64,000 nt of DNA from NCBI GenBank assembly GCA_024636985.1, contig JAGXFY010000026.1:10995-74994 (forward strand), written 5' to 3'. The notes beneath the pieces were generated by a model. It did no database searches and was not told the origin of the DNA. It worked only from the letters and a program-made list of their open reading frames with translations. Shown one piece after another: positions 44,051 to 52,500 of the stretch. The position numbers and the translations under genes were made by a program. The DNA comes from Petrocella sp024636985 (GTDB lineage: Bacteria > Bacillota > Clostridia > Lachnospirales > Vallitaleaceae). Numbering within the stretch: position 1 is the first letter of the stretch; each line of letters opens with the position of its first letter.

Positions 44051-44925
44051 ATAAAAAACCGGCATGGTTAAGGGTACGCTTAAGCGATACGATCAAATAC
44101 AATTCAGTCAATGAAATCATCAAATCTCATAAGCTTACTACCGTTTGCGAAGAAGCCAATTGTCCCAATAGGGTGGATTGTTATAGCAAAAAAACGGCCA
44201 CTTTTATGATATTAGGCAATCAATGTACACGTAATTGTAGGTTCTGCAATATAACACAAGGTGATTTAGAAGAACCGGATGTATTAGAACCACAGCGTAT
44301 TGCAATGGCTATCAAGGAACTGGGATTGGCCCATGCGGTCATTACATCCGTGACCAGAGATGATTTGCCGGATCAGGGTGCATCTTTGTTTGTAAATACG
44401 ATAAAAGCTATTAGAAATATCTCGGATAAAACCATAGTAGAAGTGCTGATTCCGGATATGCAGTATGATACAAGTGCTATTGATTTGGTTGTTGATGCAG
44501 AACCGGCAGTCATCAACCATAATGTTGAAACGGTACCAAGGTTATATGAGGCTGTAAGACCTGAGGCAGATTATAAACGTAGTCTAGATGTACTGCGTTA
44601 TATCAAAAAAAAGAACTCGAATATCGTGACAAAATCCGGCCTTATGTTAGGGTTAGGGGAAAGCATGGATGAAGTTAGGGCCGTTATATCTGATCTGAAA
44701 GAAGTGGGTATAGATTGCTTGACAATAGGTCAATACCTCCAACCGTCACCGGATCATTTTCAGTTAGTCGAGTATGTAACGCCTCAAGTGTTTGATGCTT
44801 TGGGCACGTATGCAAAGTCAATTGGCATTAATGGTGTTGCATCAGCACCATTAGTTAGAAGTTCCTACTATGCTAAAGATCTGTATGAAGAGATGCTATC
44901 ATCTACAGGAAATGATAGAGCATGA
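44047..44925 (+). CDS. lipA: Lipoyl synthase
   Basis: 292 residues. The ATG overlaps the stop of the SMC gene (ATGA). The auxiliary cluster motif CEEANCPNRVDC (Cx4Cx5C, near 35-46), the radical-SAM motif CTRNCRFC (near 61-68) and the C-terminal LVRSSYYAKDL (RSSY) are all intact. LipA inserts two sulfurs into octanoyl-protein to make lipoate for 2-oxoacid dehydrogenases and the glycine cleavage H protein. No lipB/lplA or lipoyl-enzyme gene is in the window, so its place at the end of an SMC operon is unexpected. Confidence 0.95.
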   Translation: MNKKPAWLRVRLSDTIKYNSVNEIIKSHKLTTVCEEANCPNRVDCYSKKTATFMILGNQCTRNCRFCNITQGDLEEPDVLEPQRIAMAIKELGLAHAVITSVTRDDLPDQGASLFVNTIKAIRNISDKTIVEVLIPDMQYDTSAIDLVVDAEPAVINHNVETVPRLYEAVRPEADYKRSLDVLRYIKKKNSNIVTKSGLMLGLGESMDEVRAVISDLKEVGIDCLTIGQYLQPSPDHFQLVEYVTPQVFDALGTYAKSIGINGVASAPLVRSSYYAKDLYEEMLSSTGNDRA

Positions 44926-44947
44926 AGCTAGAAAGAGAGGAATTAGG

Positions 44948-45859
44948 ATGTTAAGAGTAGGTGTGGTTATGGGTGGCGACTCAAGTGAGCATCAAGTATC
45001 AATGCTTACAGGTGAAGAGTTTGTCAAACACTTGAATAAAGATAAGTATGAAGTGATAGAAGTGGTGATTCATAAACCAAAAGATATATTGCAGTGGCAT
45101 GAAAAAATAGATTTTGCCCTTTTGGCCTTACACGGGAAAAATGGAGAAGATGGTAAAGTACAGGCGCTACTTGAAGCATTAGAAATCCCTTATTCAGGAA
45201 GTGGTATTGCCTCAAGTGCCATTTGTTTAGATAAGAACATCAGTAAGCTTATCATGGAAAGCCATGGCGTTAAGACACCAAAATGGATAATGGTGAAAAA
45301 AGACTATCCCATGAGTCTTGACTTGTTTTACGGTCTATCATTGCCACTGATTATTAAACCCAATCAAGGCGGATCCAGTATCGGTATTCATATTGCCAAT
45401 GCCTATGAAGAGATAGAAGACTTGCTTGGGGATAGCTTTATATATGATGATGAAGTGATCGTGGAGGAATGGATAGAGGGTCAGGAAATCACCTGTAGTA
45501 TGATTAAAGGTGAGATTATTCCGGTGCTCAGTGTTCAACCGAATATGACCTTCTATGACTATACAGCTAAATATTCTGAAAATGATAGCATACAAAAACT
45601 GGCTATTCTGGATGAAACAATAACAGACCAGATAAAATCTATAGCAAGTCTATGTTGGTCCTTATTCAAGCTTAAGACATATGCCCGTATCGACTTAATG
45701 ATTCAAGATGGTCAGATTTATGTTATTGAGATCAACACATTGCCGGGTATGACAAGGTTTAGCCATCTGCCAAAAAGTGCTATGGCTATGGGGATTAGCT
45801 ATGAAGAAATATTAGATCAAATCATTGAGGAATCCTTAACGGATCATAATAGTAATTAG
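44948..45859 (+). CDS. ddl: D-alanine--D-alanine ligase homologue
   Basis: 303 residues. The ATG at 44948 follows GAGAGGAATTAGG; the frame from 44870 would overlap lipA. It begins RVGVVMGGDSSEHQVS (N-terminal Ddl motif), then LHGKNGEDGKVQALLE, YSGSGIASSAICLDK, the ATP-grasp segment IIKPNQGGSSIGIHIA, and the metal ligands in ARIDLMIQDG and EINTLPGMT. The family joins two D-alanines for peptidoglycan. It is 22 bases after lipA. A second ddl elsewhere, or a different D-amino acid substrate, cannot be excluded. Confidence 0.88.
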   Translation: MLRVGVVMGGDSSEHQVSMLTGEEFVKHLNKDKYEVIEVVIHKPKDILQWHEKIDFALLALHGKNGEDGKVQALLEALEIPYSGSGIASSAICLDKNISKLIMESHGVKTPKWIMVKKDYPMSLDLFYGLSLPLIIKPNQGGSSIGIHIANAYEEIEDLLGDSFIYDDEVIVEEWIEGQEITCSMIKGEIIPVLSVQPNMTFYDYTAKYSENDSIQKLAILDETITDQIKSIASLCWSLFKLKTYARIDLMIQDGQIYVIEINTLPGMTRFSHLPKSAMAMGISYEEILDQIIEESLTDHNSN

Positions 45860-45883
45860 AATGGAAAAAAGCATCTGAAGATG

Positions 45884-45893
45884 GTATAATAAA
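45884..45893 (+). promoter_or_regulatory. Extended -10 promoter of the rhomboid-like gene
   Basis: ATGGTATAAT about 105 bases before the start, with no good -35. A 15-bp imperfect inverted repeat (CTCAACT.../...AGTTGAG) at 45936-45965 follows in the leader and could be an operator or an mRNA hairpin. Confidence 0.5.
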
Positions 45894-45996
45894 CTACGAT
45901 AAAATCTATAAGCAAAAACAAGATGATAATAACACCTCAACTTATCAATATATTGGTGAGTTGAGCAGATAATTCAAAAAGACTTGGAGTGATGAC

Positions 45997-46842
45997 ATGA
46001 AGTGGCTAGATCGGCTGGAAAAGAAGTATCACAAATATGCAATTCCTAATTTGATTCAATATGTTGTTGGCGGTATGGCTTTGGTTTTTATTTTTAGCCT
46101 GATAAACCCTTCGATACTAGATTTTTTGTCCTTTTCACCGAAGCTTGTTATGGAAGGACAGATTTGGCGCGTATTTACATTTATTTTCTTGCCTAGAACT
46201 ACAAGAATATTATGGATTATTTTTTCTCTTTTATTCTTTTTATTTGCGGGCAGAACCATAGAACAATATTGGGGTGCTTTCCGATTTAATGTATATTATC
46301 TGGTGGGAACCTTAGGGACGATAGTAGCGGGTATAATTGTTGAAGCAATATATGGAGGTATGGTCGCTATACCTTTGACGAATTATTATCTGAACATGAC
46401 CATGCTTTTTGCCCTTGCCGCCATTATTCCTAATTTTGAAGTTCGGATCTATTTCATACTACCGGTTAAAATGAAATATATTGGTTATATTTTTGGTGGG
46501 TTATTATTGTGGGAGTTTCTATCAAGTCCATTGCCACAAAAAATCATTATATTTGCCAGTATATTGAACTTTATCTTGTTTTTTGGACCGTCATTAATTA
46601 ACAAAAGTAAGCAAACCTATAGGAAACAACAATACCGACAAGCCAATAATCCGACACCAAAAGCAAAACCAAAAGTAAAACAGGGCCAAGTCATTCAAGT
46701 TGCTTTTCATTGTTGCGAAGTCTGCAATAAAACAGAAGTGGATGATCCCAGTCTTGAATTCAGATATTGTTCAAAATGCGAAGGTCGACATGAATATTGT
46801 ACAGAACACATATTAAGCCATACCCATGTTACAGAAGACTGA
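45997..46842 (+). CDS. Rhomboid-like membrane protein lacking catalytic residues, with C-terminal zinc finger
   Basis: 281 residues. About six membrane segments span residues 18-205, and WRVFTFIFLPRTTR (loop after segment 1) is rhomboid-like. Where active rhomboids have GxSG there is NYYLNMTMLFALAA, and no catalytic His is seen in the last segment, so it should be proteolytically dead. A basic, Lys/Pro-rich linker (about 207-232) leads to a zinc-finger tail with CCEVC (near 242), YCSKC, YC and H-rich HILSHTHV. Its role is unknown; iRhom or derlin-like chaperoning is only an analogy. It converges on the HTH gene. Confidence 0.75.
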   Translation: MKWLDRLEKKYHKYAIPNLIQYVVGGMALVFIFSLINPSILDFLSFSPKLVMEGQIWRVFTFIFLPRTTRILWIIFSLLFFLFAGRTIEQYWGAFRFNVYYLVGTLGTIVAGIIVEAIYGGMVAIPLTNYYLNMTMLFALAAIIPNFEVRIYFILPVKMKYIGYIFGGLLLWEFLSSPLPQKIIIFASILNFILFFGPSLINKSKQTYRKQQYRQANNPTPKAKPKVKQGQVIQVAFHCCEVCNKTEVDDPSLEFRYCSKCEGRHEYCTEHILSHTHVTED

Positions 46843-46843
46843 T

Positions 46844-47269
46844 TTAAGCAAGGATGACTTCTTGACATTCCATTAGCAACATATTAGCACTGATAAGGTT
46901 CATCTTGTTATAAATTGTATATATGATAATAGAGTCCCTTTTATCCTTTGGATGAAGGGGATTGTGTTTTCCTAAGGTTAAAAGTCTCTGGGTAGCTTCA
47001 TAATCTAGAGATAATCCATAACTGAGCATCAGCGTTTTATCACGTGATGGGTTTTTAGAACCTGAAAAGATCTCATAGGCATAAGACCTTGTCATATTCA
47101 TTGAACGAATAATATCTGATTTTTTCATATTGGATTCATAAAAAAGTGTATTTAAATAATCAACAAAGGATATGTTGGTACTTTTTAAGTCATATTTTTT
47201 TAAATAAGCGTATAAATCTTTTGAAGATTTAAGTTCTTCAATTAATTGCATGGTTTCATCTAAAGCCAT
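46844..47269 (-). CDS. Helix-turn-helix protein (XRE-like)
   Basis: 141 residues from the ATG at 47269 after GGGAGAGAAG. The upstream ATG at 47284 is itself inside the ribosome-site region. Residues about 45-75 (SNMKKSDIIRSMNMTRSYAYEIFSG) form an XRE-like helix-turn-helix, followed by a helical C-terminal part (LSLDYEATQRLLTLG; NKMNLISANMLLMECQE). It is probably a DNA-binding regulator; the target is unknown. The stop is one base from the stop of the convergent rhomboid-like gene, with no terminator between them. Confidence 0.75.
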   Translation of the reverse strand: MALDETMQLIEELKSSKDLYAYLKKYDLKSTNISFVDYLNTLFYESNMKKSDIIRSMNMTRSYAYEIFSGSKNPSRDKTLMLSYGLSLDYEATQRLLTLGKHNPLHPKDKRDSIIIYTIYNKMNLISANMLLMECQEVILA

Positions 47270-47341
47270 TATCTTCTCTCCCATCTTATTTCTCTATAAT
47301 CATCCATTCTAACGTCATTTTTATTAGACACCTTAATCAGA

Positions 47342-47371
47342 ATTATATCATATTTCAAAAAAAATGAGCAA
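47342..47371 (-). promoter_or_regulatory. Promoter of the HTH gene
   Basis: On the minus strand, TTGCTC (47371-47366), 18-base spacer, TATAAT (47347-47342). The remainder of the 430-base divergent region holds only a short TTTGTC/GACAAA hairpin near 47528-47543 and the serC promoter. Confidence 0.5.
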
Positions 47372-47575
47372 AACTTATGGCAGAAAAAAATAGTGACGTT
47401 CTATACAGGACAGTCATAAAAAAAGAAGTCAGAGAAAGTATAATTTTATAAAAAGAAGGGGTATATTTCATAAAAAAACCATATTTTGATAATATATTAA
47501 CAAGCAATGTAAGTATGACAACTACTTTTGTCTTTAGGACAAAGACATGCTGTACAGTCAAGCCCATATTTTTAG

Positions 47576-47604
47576 TTGACTAAAATTATATCTTGTTATA
47601 TTAT
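47576..47604 (+). promoter_or_regulatory. Promoter of serC-serA
   Basis: TTGACT at 47576-47581, 17-base spacer, TATTAT at 47599-47604. The leader of about 95 bases has a weak hairpin (TTTAACAC.../...GTTAAA). No T-box elements are present. Confidence 0.75.
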
Positions 47605-47703
47605 ATATTTAATGATTTAACACGGTGAATGAAAGCTGTGAATATGTTAAATTATTATCGTAACTGAATTTAATGTAGATTTTTAGAAATAGGAGTGAGA
47701 AAC

Positions 47704-48786
47704 GTGGAAAGACTATATAATTTTTCAGCAGGTCCATCCGTATTACCAGAAGAAGTTCTAAAACAAGCCGCATCAGAAATGTTGAACTATGAGGACGCAG
47801 GCATGTCCGTTATGGAAATGAGCCATAGATCGTCCGTATATGAAAATATTGTAAGTGAAGCAGAAGCCTCTTTGCGTCAACTCATGAATATTCCTGATAA
47901 CTACAAAGTGTTATTTCTTCAAGGCGGGGCTTCAACACAATTTGCCATGGTTCCACTAAATCTCATGGTGAACTCAAAAAAAGCAGACTTTGTAAATACA
48001 GGTGCATGGTCAAAAAAAGCCATTTCAGAAGCAAAAAAATTCGGACAAGTCAATATATTAGCCTCATCAGAAGAGGCAACTTTTAACTATATACCAAAAT
48101 TGGATCCAAATGCTTTTAGTAAAGATGCAGATTACTTCCACATTACGACCAACAATACCATCTATGGAACAGTATTTAAGAATCTACCGGATACAGGGGA
48201 TGTACCTCTTGTAGCAGATATGTCTTCAAATATCTTATCAGAAGTGATTGATGTCAGTAAGTTTGGCCTTATTTATGCAGGCGCTCAGAAGAATATGGGG
48301 CCAGCCGGTTTAACCGTGGTCATCATACGTGAAGACTTGATGGGAAAAGCAGAAGCATCAGTACCATCTATGCTTCAATACAGCATTCATGCTGAAAATG
48401 GTTCCATGTATAACACACCACCAACCTATAGCATTTATATAGCCGGATTGGTATTCAAATGGCTATTGGATTTGGGTGGCATAGAGGCCATAGAGAAAAT
48501 CAACAACCAAAAAGCATCCTTGCTTTATGATTTCTTAGACCAAAGTGACTTTTTCAAAGGAACAGTCGTAAAAGAAGACCGTTCACTGATGAACATACCC
48601 TTTTTAACACCATCAAAAGAATTAGATGCAGCATTTATTAAAGAAGGCGAAAAAAGAGGATTTGTTAACCTTAAAGGCCATAGAAGTGTCGGCGGAATGC
48701 GCGCTAGTATTTATAACGCTATGCCGGTAGAAGGTGTACAAGCTTTAGTGGATTTTATGAAAGAATTTGAAGCGGCGCACAAATAG
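47704..48786 (+). CDS. serC: Phosphoserine aminotransferase
   Basis: 360 residues from the GTG at 47704, eight bases after AGGAG. A GTG at 47695 lies inside that site and is rejected. It has the classic start LYNFSAGPSVLPEEV, FLQGGASTQFAMVP, the PLP lysine in YAGAQKNMGPAGLTVV (near 196) and SVGGMRASIYNAMP at the C-terminus. It converts 3-phosphohydroxypyruvate to phosphoserine. It is 17 bases upstream of serA, its pathway partner. Confidence 0.96.
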   Translation: MERLYNFSAGPSVLPEEVLKQAASEMLNYEDAGMSVMEMSHRSSVYENIVSEAEASLRQLMNIPDNYKVLFLQGGASTQFAMVPLNLMVNSKKADFVNTGAWSKKAISEAKKFGQVNILASSEEATFNYIPKLDPNAFSKDADYFHITTNNTIYGTVFKNLPDTGDVPLVADMSSNILSEVIDVSKFGLIYAGAQKNMGPAGLTVVIIREDLMGKAEASVPSMLQYSIHAENGSMYNTPPTYSIYIAGLVFKWLLDLGGIEAIEKINNQKASLLYDFLDQSDFFKGTVVKEDRSLMNIPFLTPSKELDAAFIKEGEKRGFVNLKGHRSVGGMRASIYNAMPVEGVQALVDFMKEFEAAHK

Positions 48787-48803
48787 ACTTATAGGAGGAA
48801 TAT

Positions 48804-49967
48804 ATGTTTAATATTAAGACTTTAAATAAAATCGATCAAGAAGGATTAGAGCTGTTTAGTGAGGATTATCAGATTGTTGAAGAAGGTGATATAGATGCTA
48901 TCGTTCTAAGAAGCTTCAAGATGCAGGATTATCCCTTGGATGAGAAGTTACATGCTGTTGCTAGAGCCGGTGCAGGAACCAACAATGTACCTGTAGACAA
49001 ATGTGCTGAAAAAGGTATTGTTGTATTTAACACACCTGGTGCGAATGCAAACGGCGTAAAAGAACTGGTTGTAGCAGGCTTATTATTGGCTTCAAGAAAC
49101 ATAGTGGGTGCCATAGAATGGGCAAAAACTTTGGAAGATGAAGGTGAAGAGATTCCCAAGCTGGTCGAAGCAGGTAAATCTAATTTTGCCGGACCGGAGA
49201 TAAAAGGAAAAACTTTAGGCATTATAGGACTTGGCGCTATAGGTGTTTTAACAGCCAATGCTGCAAGTGGTTTAGGTATGAAAGTTATAGGATATGATCC
49301 TTTCTTATCTGTGAAGCATGCACTAAAATTATCCAGAAGTGTTTCAACGGTGAAAACCATTGAAGAAATCTATTCAAAATCAGATTATATATCTGTCCAT
49401 GTTCCACTTGTAGATGCGACAAAAGGTATGATTAATGACGATAGTATTGCATTAATGGAAAACGGCGTTAAGATTCTTAATTTCTCAAGAGCGGAATTAA
49501 TAGATGATGATGCTATGGCAAAAGCCTTAGAATCCGGTAAAGTCAGTAATTATGTTACGGATTTCCCTAATGCTAGTAGCATTAAAATGAAAAATGTCAT
49601 TGCGATTCCCCATCTAGGGGCATCAACACCGGAATCAGAAACCAACTGTGCTATTATGGCCGTTAATCAAGTTATGGAATATCTTGAAAATGGAAACATC
49701 ATTAATTCCGTGAATTATCCGGATTGTGATATGGGCGTTTGTCCGACTGCAAGCAGGATCGCCGTAAATCATAAGAATATTCCGAATATGGTCAGCCAAA
49801 TCACAAGCATACTGGCAGATCACAATATCAATATTGCGGACATGATCAATAAGAGCCGTGGTGATTGGGCATATACCATGCTTGATATAGAAAACGAATC
49901 AACAAAAGAAATCATCACCGCCCTTGAACAAATTGACGGTGTTGTAAAAGTCAGAATAATTGTTTAA
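48804..49967 (+). CDS. serA: D-3-phosphoglycerate dehydrogenase with ACT domain
   Basis: 387 residues, start after ATAGGAGG. It has VARAGAGTNNVPVDKC (near 53), the NAD motif GIIGLGAIGVLTANAA (near 139), the catalytic region FSRAELIDDDAM, the His in IPHLGASTPESE (near 270) and a C-terminal ACT domain from about 318 (IPNMVSQITSILADHNINI), the likely serine sensor. It lacks the long intervening domain of mycobacterial SerA. It feeds 3-phosphoglycerate from the nearby glycolytic genes into serine synthesis. A DUF1015 gene follows. Confidence 0.96.
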   Translation: MFNIKTLNKIDQEGLELFSEDYQIVEEGDIDAIVLRSFKMQDYPLDEKLHAVARAGAGTNNVPVDKCAEKGIVVFNTPGANANGVKELVVAGLLLASRNIVGAIEWAKTLEDEGEEIPKLVEAGKSNFAGPEIKGKTLGIIGLGAIGVLTANAASGLGMKVIGYDPFLSVKHALKLSRSVSTVKTIEEIYSKSDYISVHVPLVDATKGMINDDSIALMENGVKILNFSRAELIDDDAMAKALESGKVSNYVTDFPNASSIKMKNVIAIPHLGASTPESETNCAIMAVNQVMEYLENGNIINSVNYPDCDMGVCPTASRIAVNHKNIPNMVSQITSILADHNINIADMINKSRGDWAYTMLDIENESTKEIITALEQIDGVVKVRIIV

Positions 49968-49980
49968 AGTTCATTAATCG

Positions 49981-50016
49981 CAAAGGGCTAGATTAGAAAT
50001 GATCTGGTCCTTTGTT
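49981..50016 (+). terminator. Hairpin between serA and the DUF1015 gene
   Basis: CAAAGGGCTAGAT at 49981-49993 pairs with 50002-50014 with two G-U pairs, followed by a weak T-rich run. It may attenuate transcription into the DUF1015 gene. Confidence 0.55.
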
Positions 50017-50041
50017 GGTTGTCAAGTAAAGGAGGCAGAAT

Positions 50042-51286
50042 ATGTCAGTTATCAAACCATTTATGGCGGTTAGACCTGCCAAAGACCTAGTTAGAGAAGT
50101 AGCAGCATTGCCTTATGATGTATATAGTTCTAAAGAAGCCAGGGTGGTTGTTGAAGAGAATCCTCGTTCTTTCTTAGCAATCGACCGCGCTGAAACCTTC
50201 TTTGATGCATCCGTAGATATTCATAGTGCACAGATTTATAAAAAAGCCCATGATGTTTTATATGCATGGATTGAAGACGGAACCTTTGTTCAAGAAGATA
50301 AAAACATGTTATATTTATATGAGCTAGTTATGAATAATCGCAGTCAGATAGGTATTGTTAGCTGTACTTCTGTTGATGAGTATCTGGATAATAAAATAAA
50401 GAAGCATGAAAAAACCAGAGCTGATAAGGAAGCAGACCGGATTAACCATGTGGATTATTGTGACGCAAATACTGGGCCGATTTTTCTGACCTACAAATCG
50501 GATCAAAGGGTTAATGCATTGGTAGAATCATGGAAAACCCATAAGAAGCCACTATATGATTTTGTTGCAGAAGATGGCATCACCCATAGGGTGTGGTCCG
50601 TTGATGACGACGCAACCATAACATCCCTTGTAGAAGCATTTGGGGCTATTGAGACACTTTATATCGCAGATGGGCATCACCGTGCGGCATCGGCGGTTAA
50701 AGTCGCTCAAATGAGAAGAAAAGACAACCCGACGTATACTGGTGAGGAAGCCTTTAACTATTTTTTGTCAGTCTCATTTCCGGATGAACAATTATATATT
50801 ATGGATTATAACAGAGTGGTTAAAGACCTTAATGGCTTAACAGAATCTGAGTTCATAGAAGCCATTAAGAAGAAATTTGAAATTATTAAGACAAGTATAG
50901 AACCGATTAGACCAGATGAAAAGGCTATGTTTGCTATGATCTTGGAAGACACTTGGTATTTACTAAAAGCCAAAGAGAACAGCTATAACCATTTGGATCC
51001 GGTACTAAACTTGGATGTATCCATATTGCAATTAAACCTACTTGCTCCAATTCTAGGCATTGGGGATCCTCGTATCGATCAACGGATTGATTTTGTTGGT
51101 GGTATAAGAGGTCTTGAAGAACTGACACGAAGGACTAAAGTGGATATGAAGGTTGGTTTTGCTATGTACCCCACAAGTATAGAAGAATTAATGGCCATAG
51201 CAGATGCCGATCAGTTAATGCCACCAAAATCTACATGGTTTGAACCTAAGCTTAGAAGTGGGTTGTTTATACATCTTTTGAAATAA
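50042..51286 (+). CDS. DUF1015 family protein, linked to serine synthesis
   Basis: 414 residues, start after AAAGGAGGC. The DUF1015 hallmarks are AALPYDVYSSKEARVV (near 21), DEYLDNKIKKHEKTRADKEADR, and YIADGHHRAASA (near 218), a ParB/SerK-like nucleotide-binding segment. Proteins of this superfamily include SerK, which phosphorylates serine, so a link to the upstream serC-serA is plausible (inference). The serC-serA-DUF1015 order recurs in Firmicutes. Function otherwise unproven. Confidence 0.88.
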   Translation: MSVIKPFMAVRPAKDLVREVAALPYDVYSSKEARVVVEENPRSFLAIDRAETFFDASVDIHSAQIYKKAHDVLYAWIEDGTFVQEDKNMLYLYELVMNNRSQIGIVSCTSVDEYLDNKIKKHEKTRADKEADRINHVDYCDANTGPIFLTYKSDQRVNALVESWKTHKKPLYDFVAEDGITHRVWSVDDDATITSLVEAFGAIETLYIADGHHRAASAVKVAQMRRKDNPTYTGEEAFNYFLSVSFPDEQLYIMDYNRVVKDLNGLTESEFIEAIKKKFEIIKTSIEPIRPDEKAMFAMILEDTWYLLKAKENSYNHLDPVLNLDVSILQLNLLAPILGIGDPRIDQRIDFVGGIRGLEELTRRTKVDMKVGFAMYPTSIEELMAIADADQLMPPKSTWFEPKLRSGLFIHLLK

Positions 51287-51296
51287 TGATAACATC

Positions 51297-51341
51297 AAGA
51301 AACCTTTTATATCAAGAAATTTGAAAAGGTTTCTTTTTTTT
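51297..51341 (+). terminator. Terminator after the DUF1015 gene
   Basis: AAGAAACCTTTT at 51297-51308 pairs with AAAAGGTTTCTT from 51324, followed by a run of T. Confidence 0.9.
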
Positions 51342-51451
51342 ATTGTATTTTAATAAATGAGACCGTGATTTATGGTATAGTTAGTAAGTTAATGAGAAAG
51401 TATCCATTAGTTGGAGAACTTTTAGATGAAACAATTTATAAGTAAATTATA

Positions 51452-51480
51452 TTTACCTGTAGACGTAAATGTGATATACT
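51452..51480 (+). promoter_or_regulatory. Promoter of hflK-hflC
   Basis: TTTACC at 51452-51457, 17-base spacer, TATACT at 51475-51480. Confidence 0.6.
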
Positions 51481-51563
51481 ATACAAGTATTATAATTACA
51501 TGAATCAAGTTTTTTACAAACCAATTTAACCACAAAAATATGAAATTATATAAGGAGGATTAT

Positions 51564-52499
51564 ATGAAATCGAGTAAAATCATACTAGCAGCTATAGCAG
51601 TAGTTTTTGTTGCTATCGTACTGGTGAGTAGTGTTTATATGCTGGATAATGCAGAAGCAGCAGTTGTACAAAGACTGGGTAAACTTCATCGTGTTGAAAC
51701 AAATGCGGGTCTTAACTTTAAGGTGCCCCTGATTGATAGTATCTATATCGTCAACACCAACGAGATCTACTCTCTCCAATACGGTTATCGTTCAGATACG
51801 GCACCTACGACTACGGAAGCAGCCACTTATAGGAATGTTGAAAATGAGTCTATAGTATTAACAAGCGGTTCCTATTTGATTGACCTTGGCGCGGTTATTC
51901 AGTACAGAATCACAGATCCTGCGGCATATACTTTTGAAGTTGATGATATAGAAGGTACCGTTAGACTAGCCTTCGAGAGTGTTCTTAGAAGTAATATTCA
52001 GAACCAATTATTAGATGAAGCTTTAATAAACAAAGACAGTATCGCACAGGAAATCATGCCGGACTTAGCACGGAAGATCAACAGTTATAATGTTGGTATC
52101 ACCATTACAGAAGTTCGTTTGACAGATGTTTTACTGCCCAAAGATGTTCAATTTGCTTATGATGATGTTAATATAGCAAGTAATGAAAAAGATGCACTAA
52201 GGAGCCAAGCAACCCGTTATTCTAATGAGATGTTACCAAAAGCAAGAGCAGATGCTTATGAGATGATTCAAAATGCAGAAGCTTACAAAGCTGAAAAAGT
52301 GGCTCAAGCACGTGGTGATGTTGAGAACTTCAACCAGGTATATGAGCGTTATGCTGTAGCCAAAGATATCACTAGGACAAGGTTGTATATTGAAACCATG
52401 GAAAAAGTGCTTTCTACAGTAGACCAAAAATATGTTATTGATATAGATAATGATAATGTACTTAAATTCTTACCTTTAGATATGAGAGGAGGCGAATAA
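51564..52499 (+). CDS. hflK: HflK-like SPFH-domain membrane protein
   Basis: 311 residues from the ATG at 51564 after AAGGAGG. A single N-terminal membrane segment (about 5-25, ILAAIAVVFVAIVLVSSVY) is followed by an SPFH/band-7 domain (EAAVVQRLGKLHRV; GLNFKVPLIDSIYIV) and a coiled segment with ARADAYEMIQNAEAYKAEKV (res 225-245). HflK and HflC form a cage that modulates the FtsH protease. The partner hflC starts one base after this stop. Among SPFH proteins the K/C labels follow gene order and length. Confidence 0.88.
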   Translation: MKSSKIILAAIAVVFVAIVLVSSVYMLDNAEAAVVQRLGKLHRVETNAGLNFKVPLIDSIYIVNTNEIYSLQYGYRSDTAPTTTEAATYRNVENESIVLTSGSYLIDLGAVIQYRITDPAAYTFEVDDIEGTVRLAFESVLRSNIQNQLLDEALINKDSIAQEIMPDLARKINSYNVGITITEVRLTDVLLPKDVQFAYDDVNIASNEKDALRSQATRYSNEMLPKARADAYEMIQNAEAYKAEKVAQARGDVENFNQVYERYAVAKDITRTRLYIETMEKVLSTVDQKYVIDIDNDNVLKFLPLDMRGGE

Positions 52500-52500
52500 T

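Noticed and set aside
44047..45859. Fourth (nuclease) subunit of a Wadjet system downstream of the SMC gene
   Set aside because: The two downstream genes are clearly lipA (radical-SAM and auxiliary cluster motifs) and a Ddl-type ATP-grasp ligase, not a TOPRIM protein.
47380..47570. Small protein between the HTH gene and serC
   Set aside because: The minus-strand frame there is AT-rich, hydrophobic by chance and has no ribosome site.
47576..47703. Possible T-box or serine-responsive riboswitch in the serC leader
   Set aside because: The leader is only about 95 bases and has no T-box sequence, specifier stem or terminator; only a weak hairpin is present.
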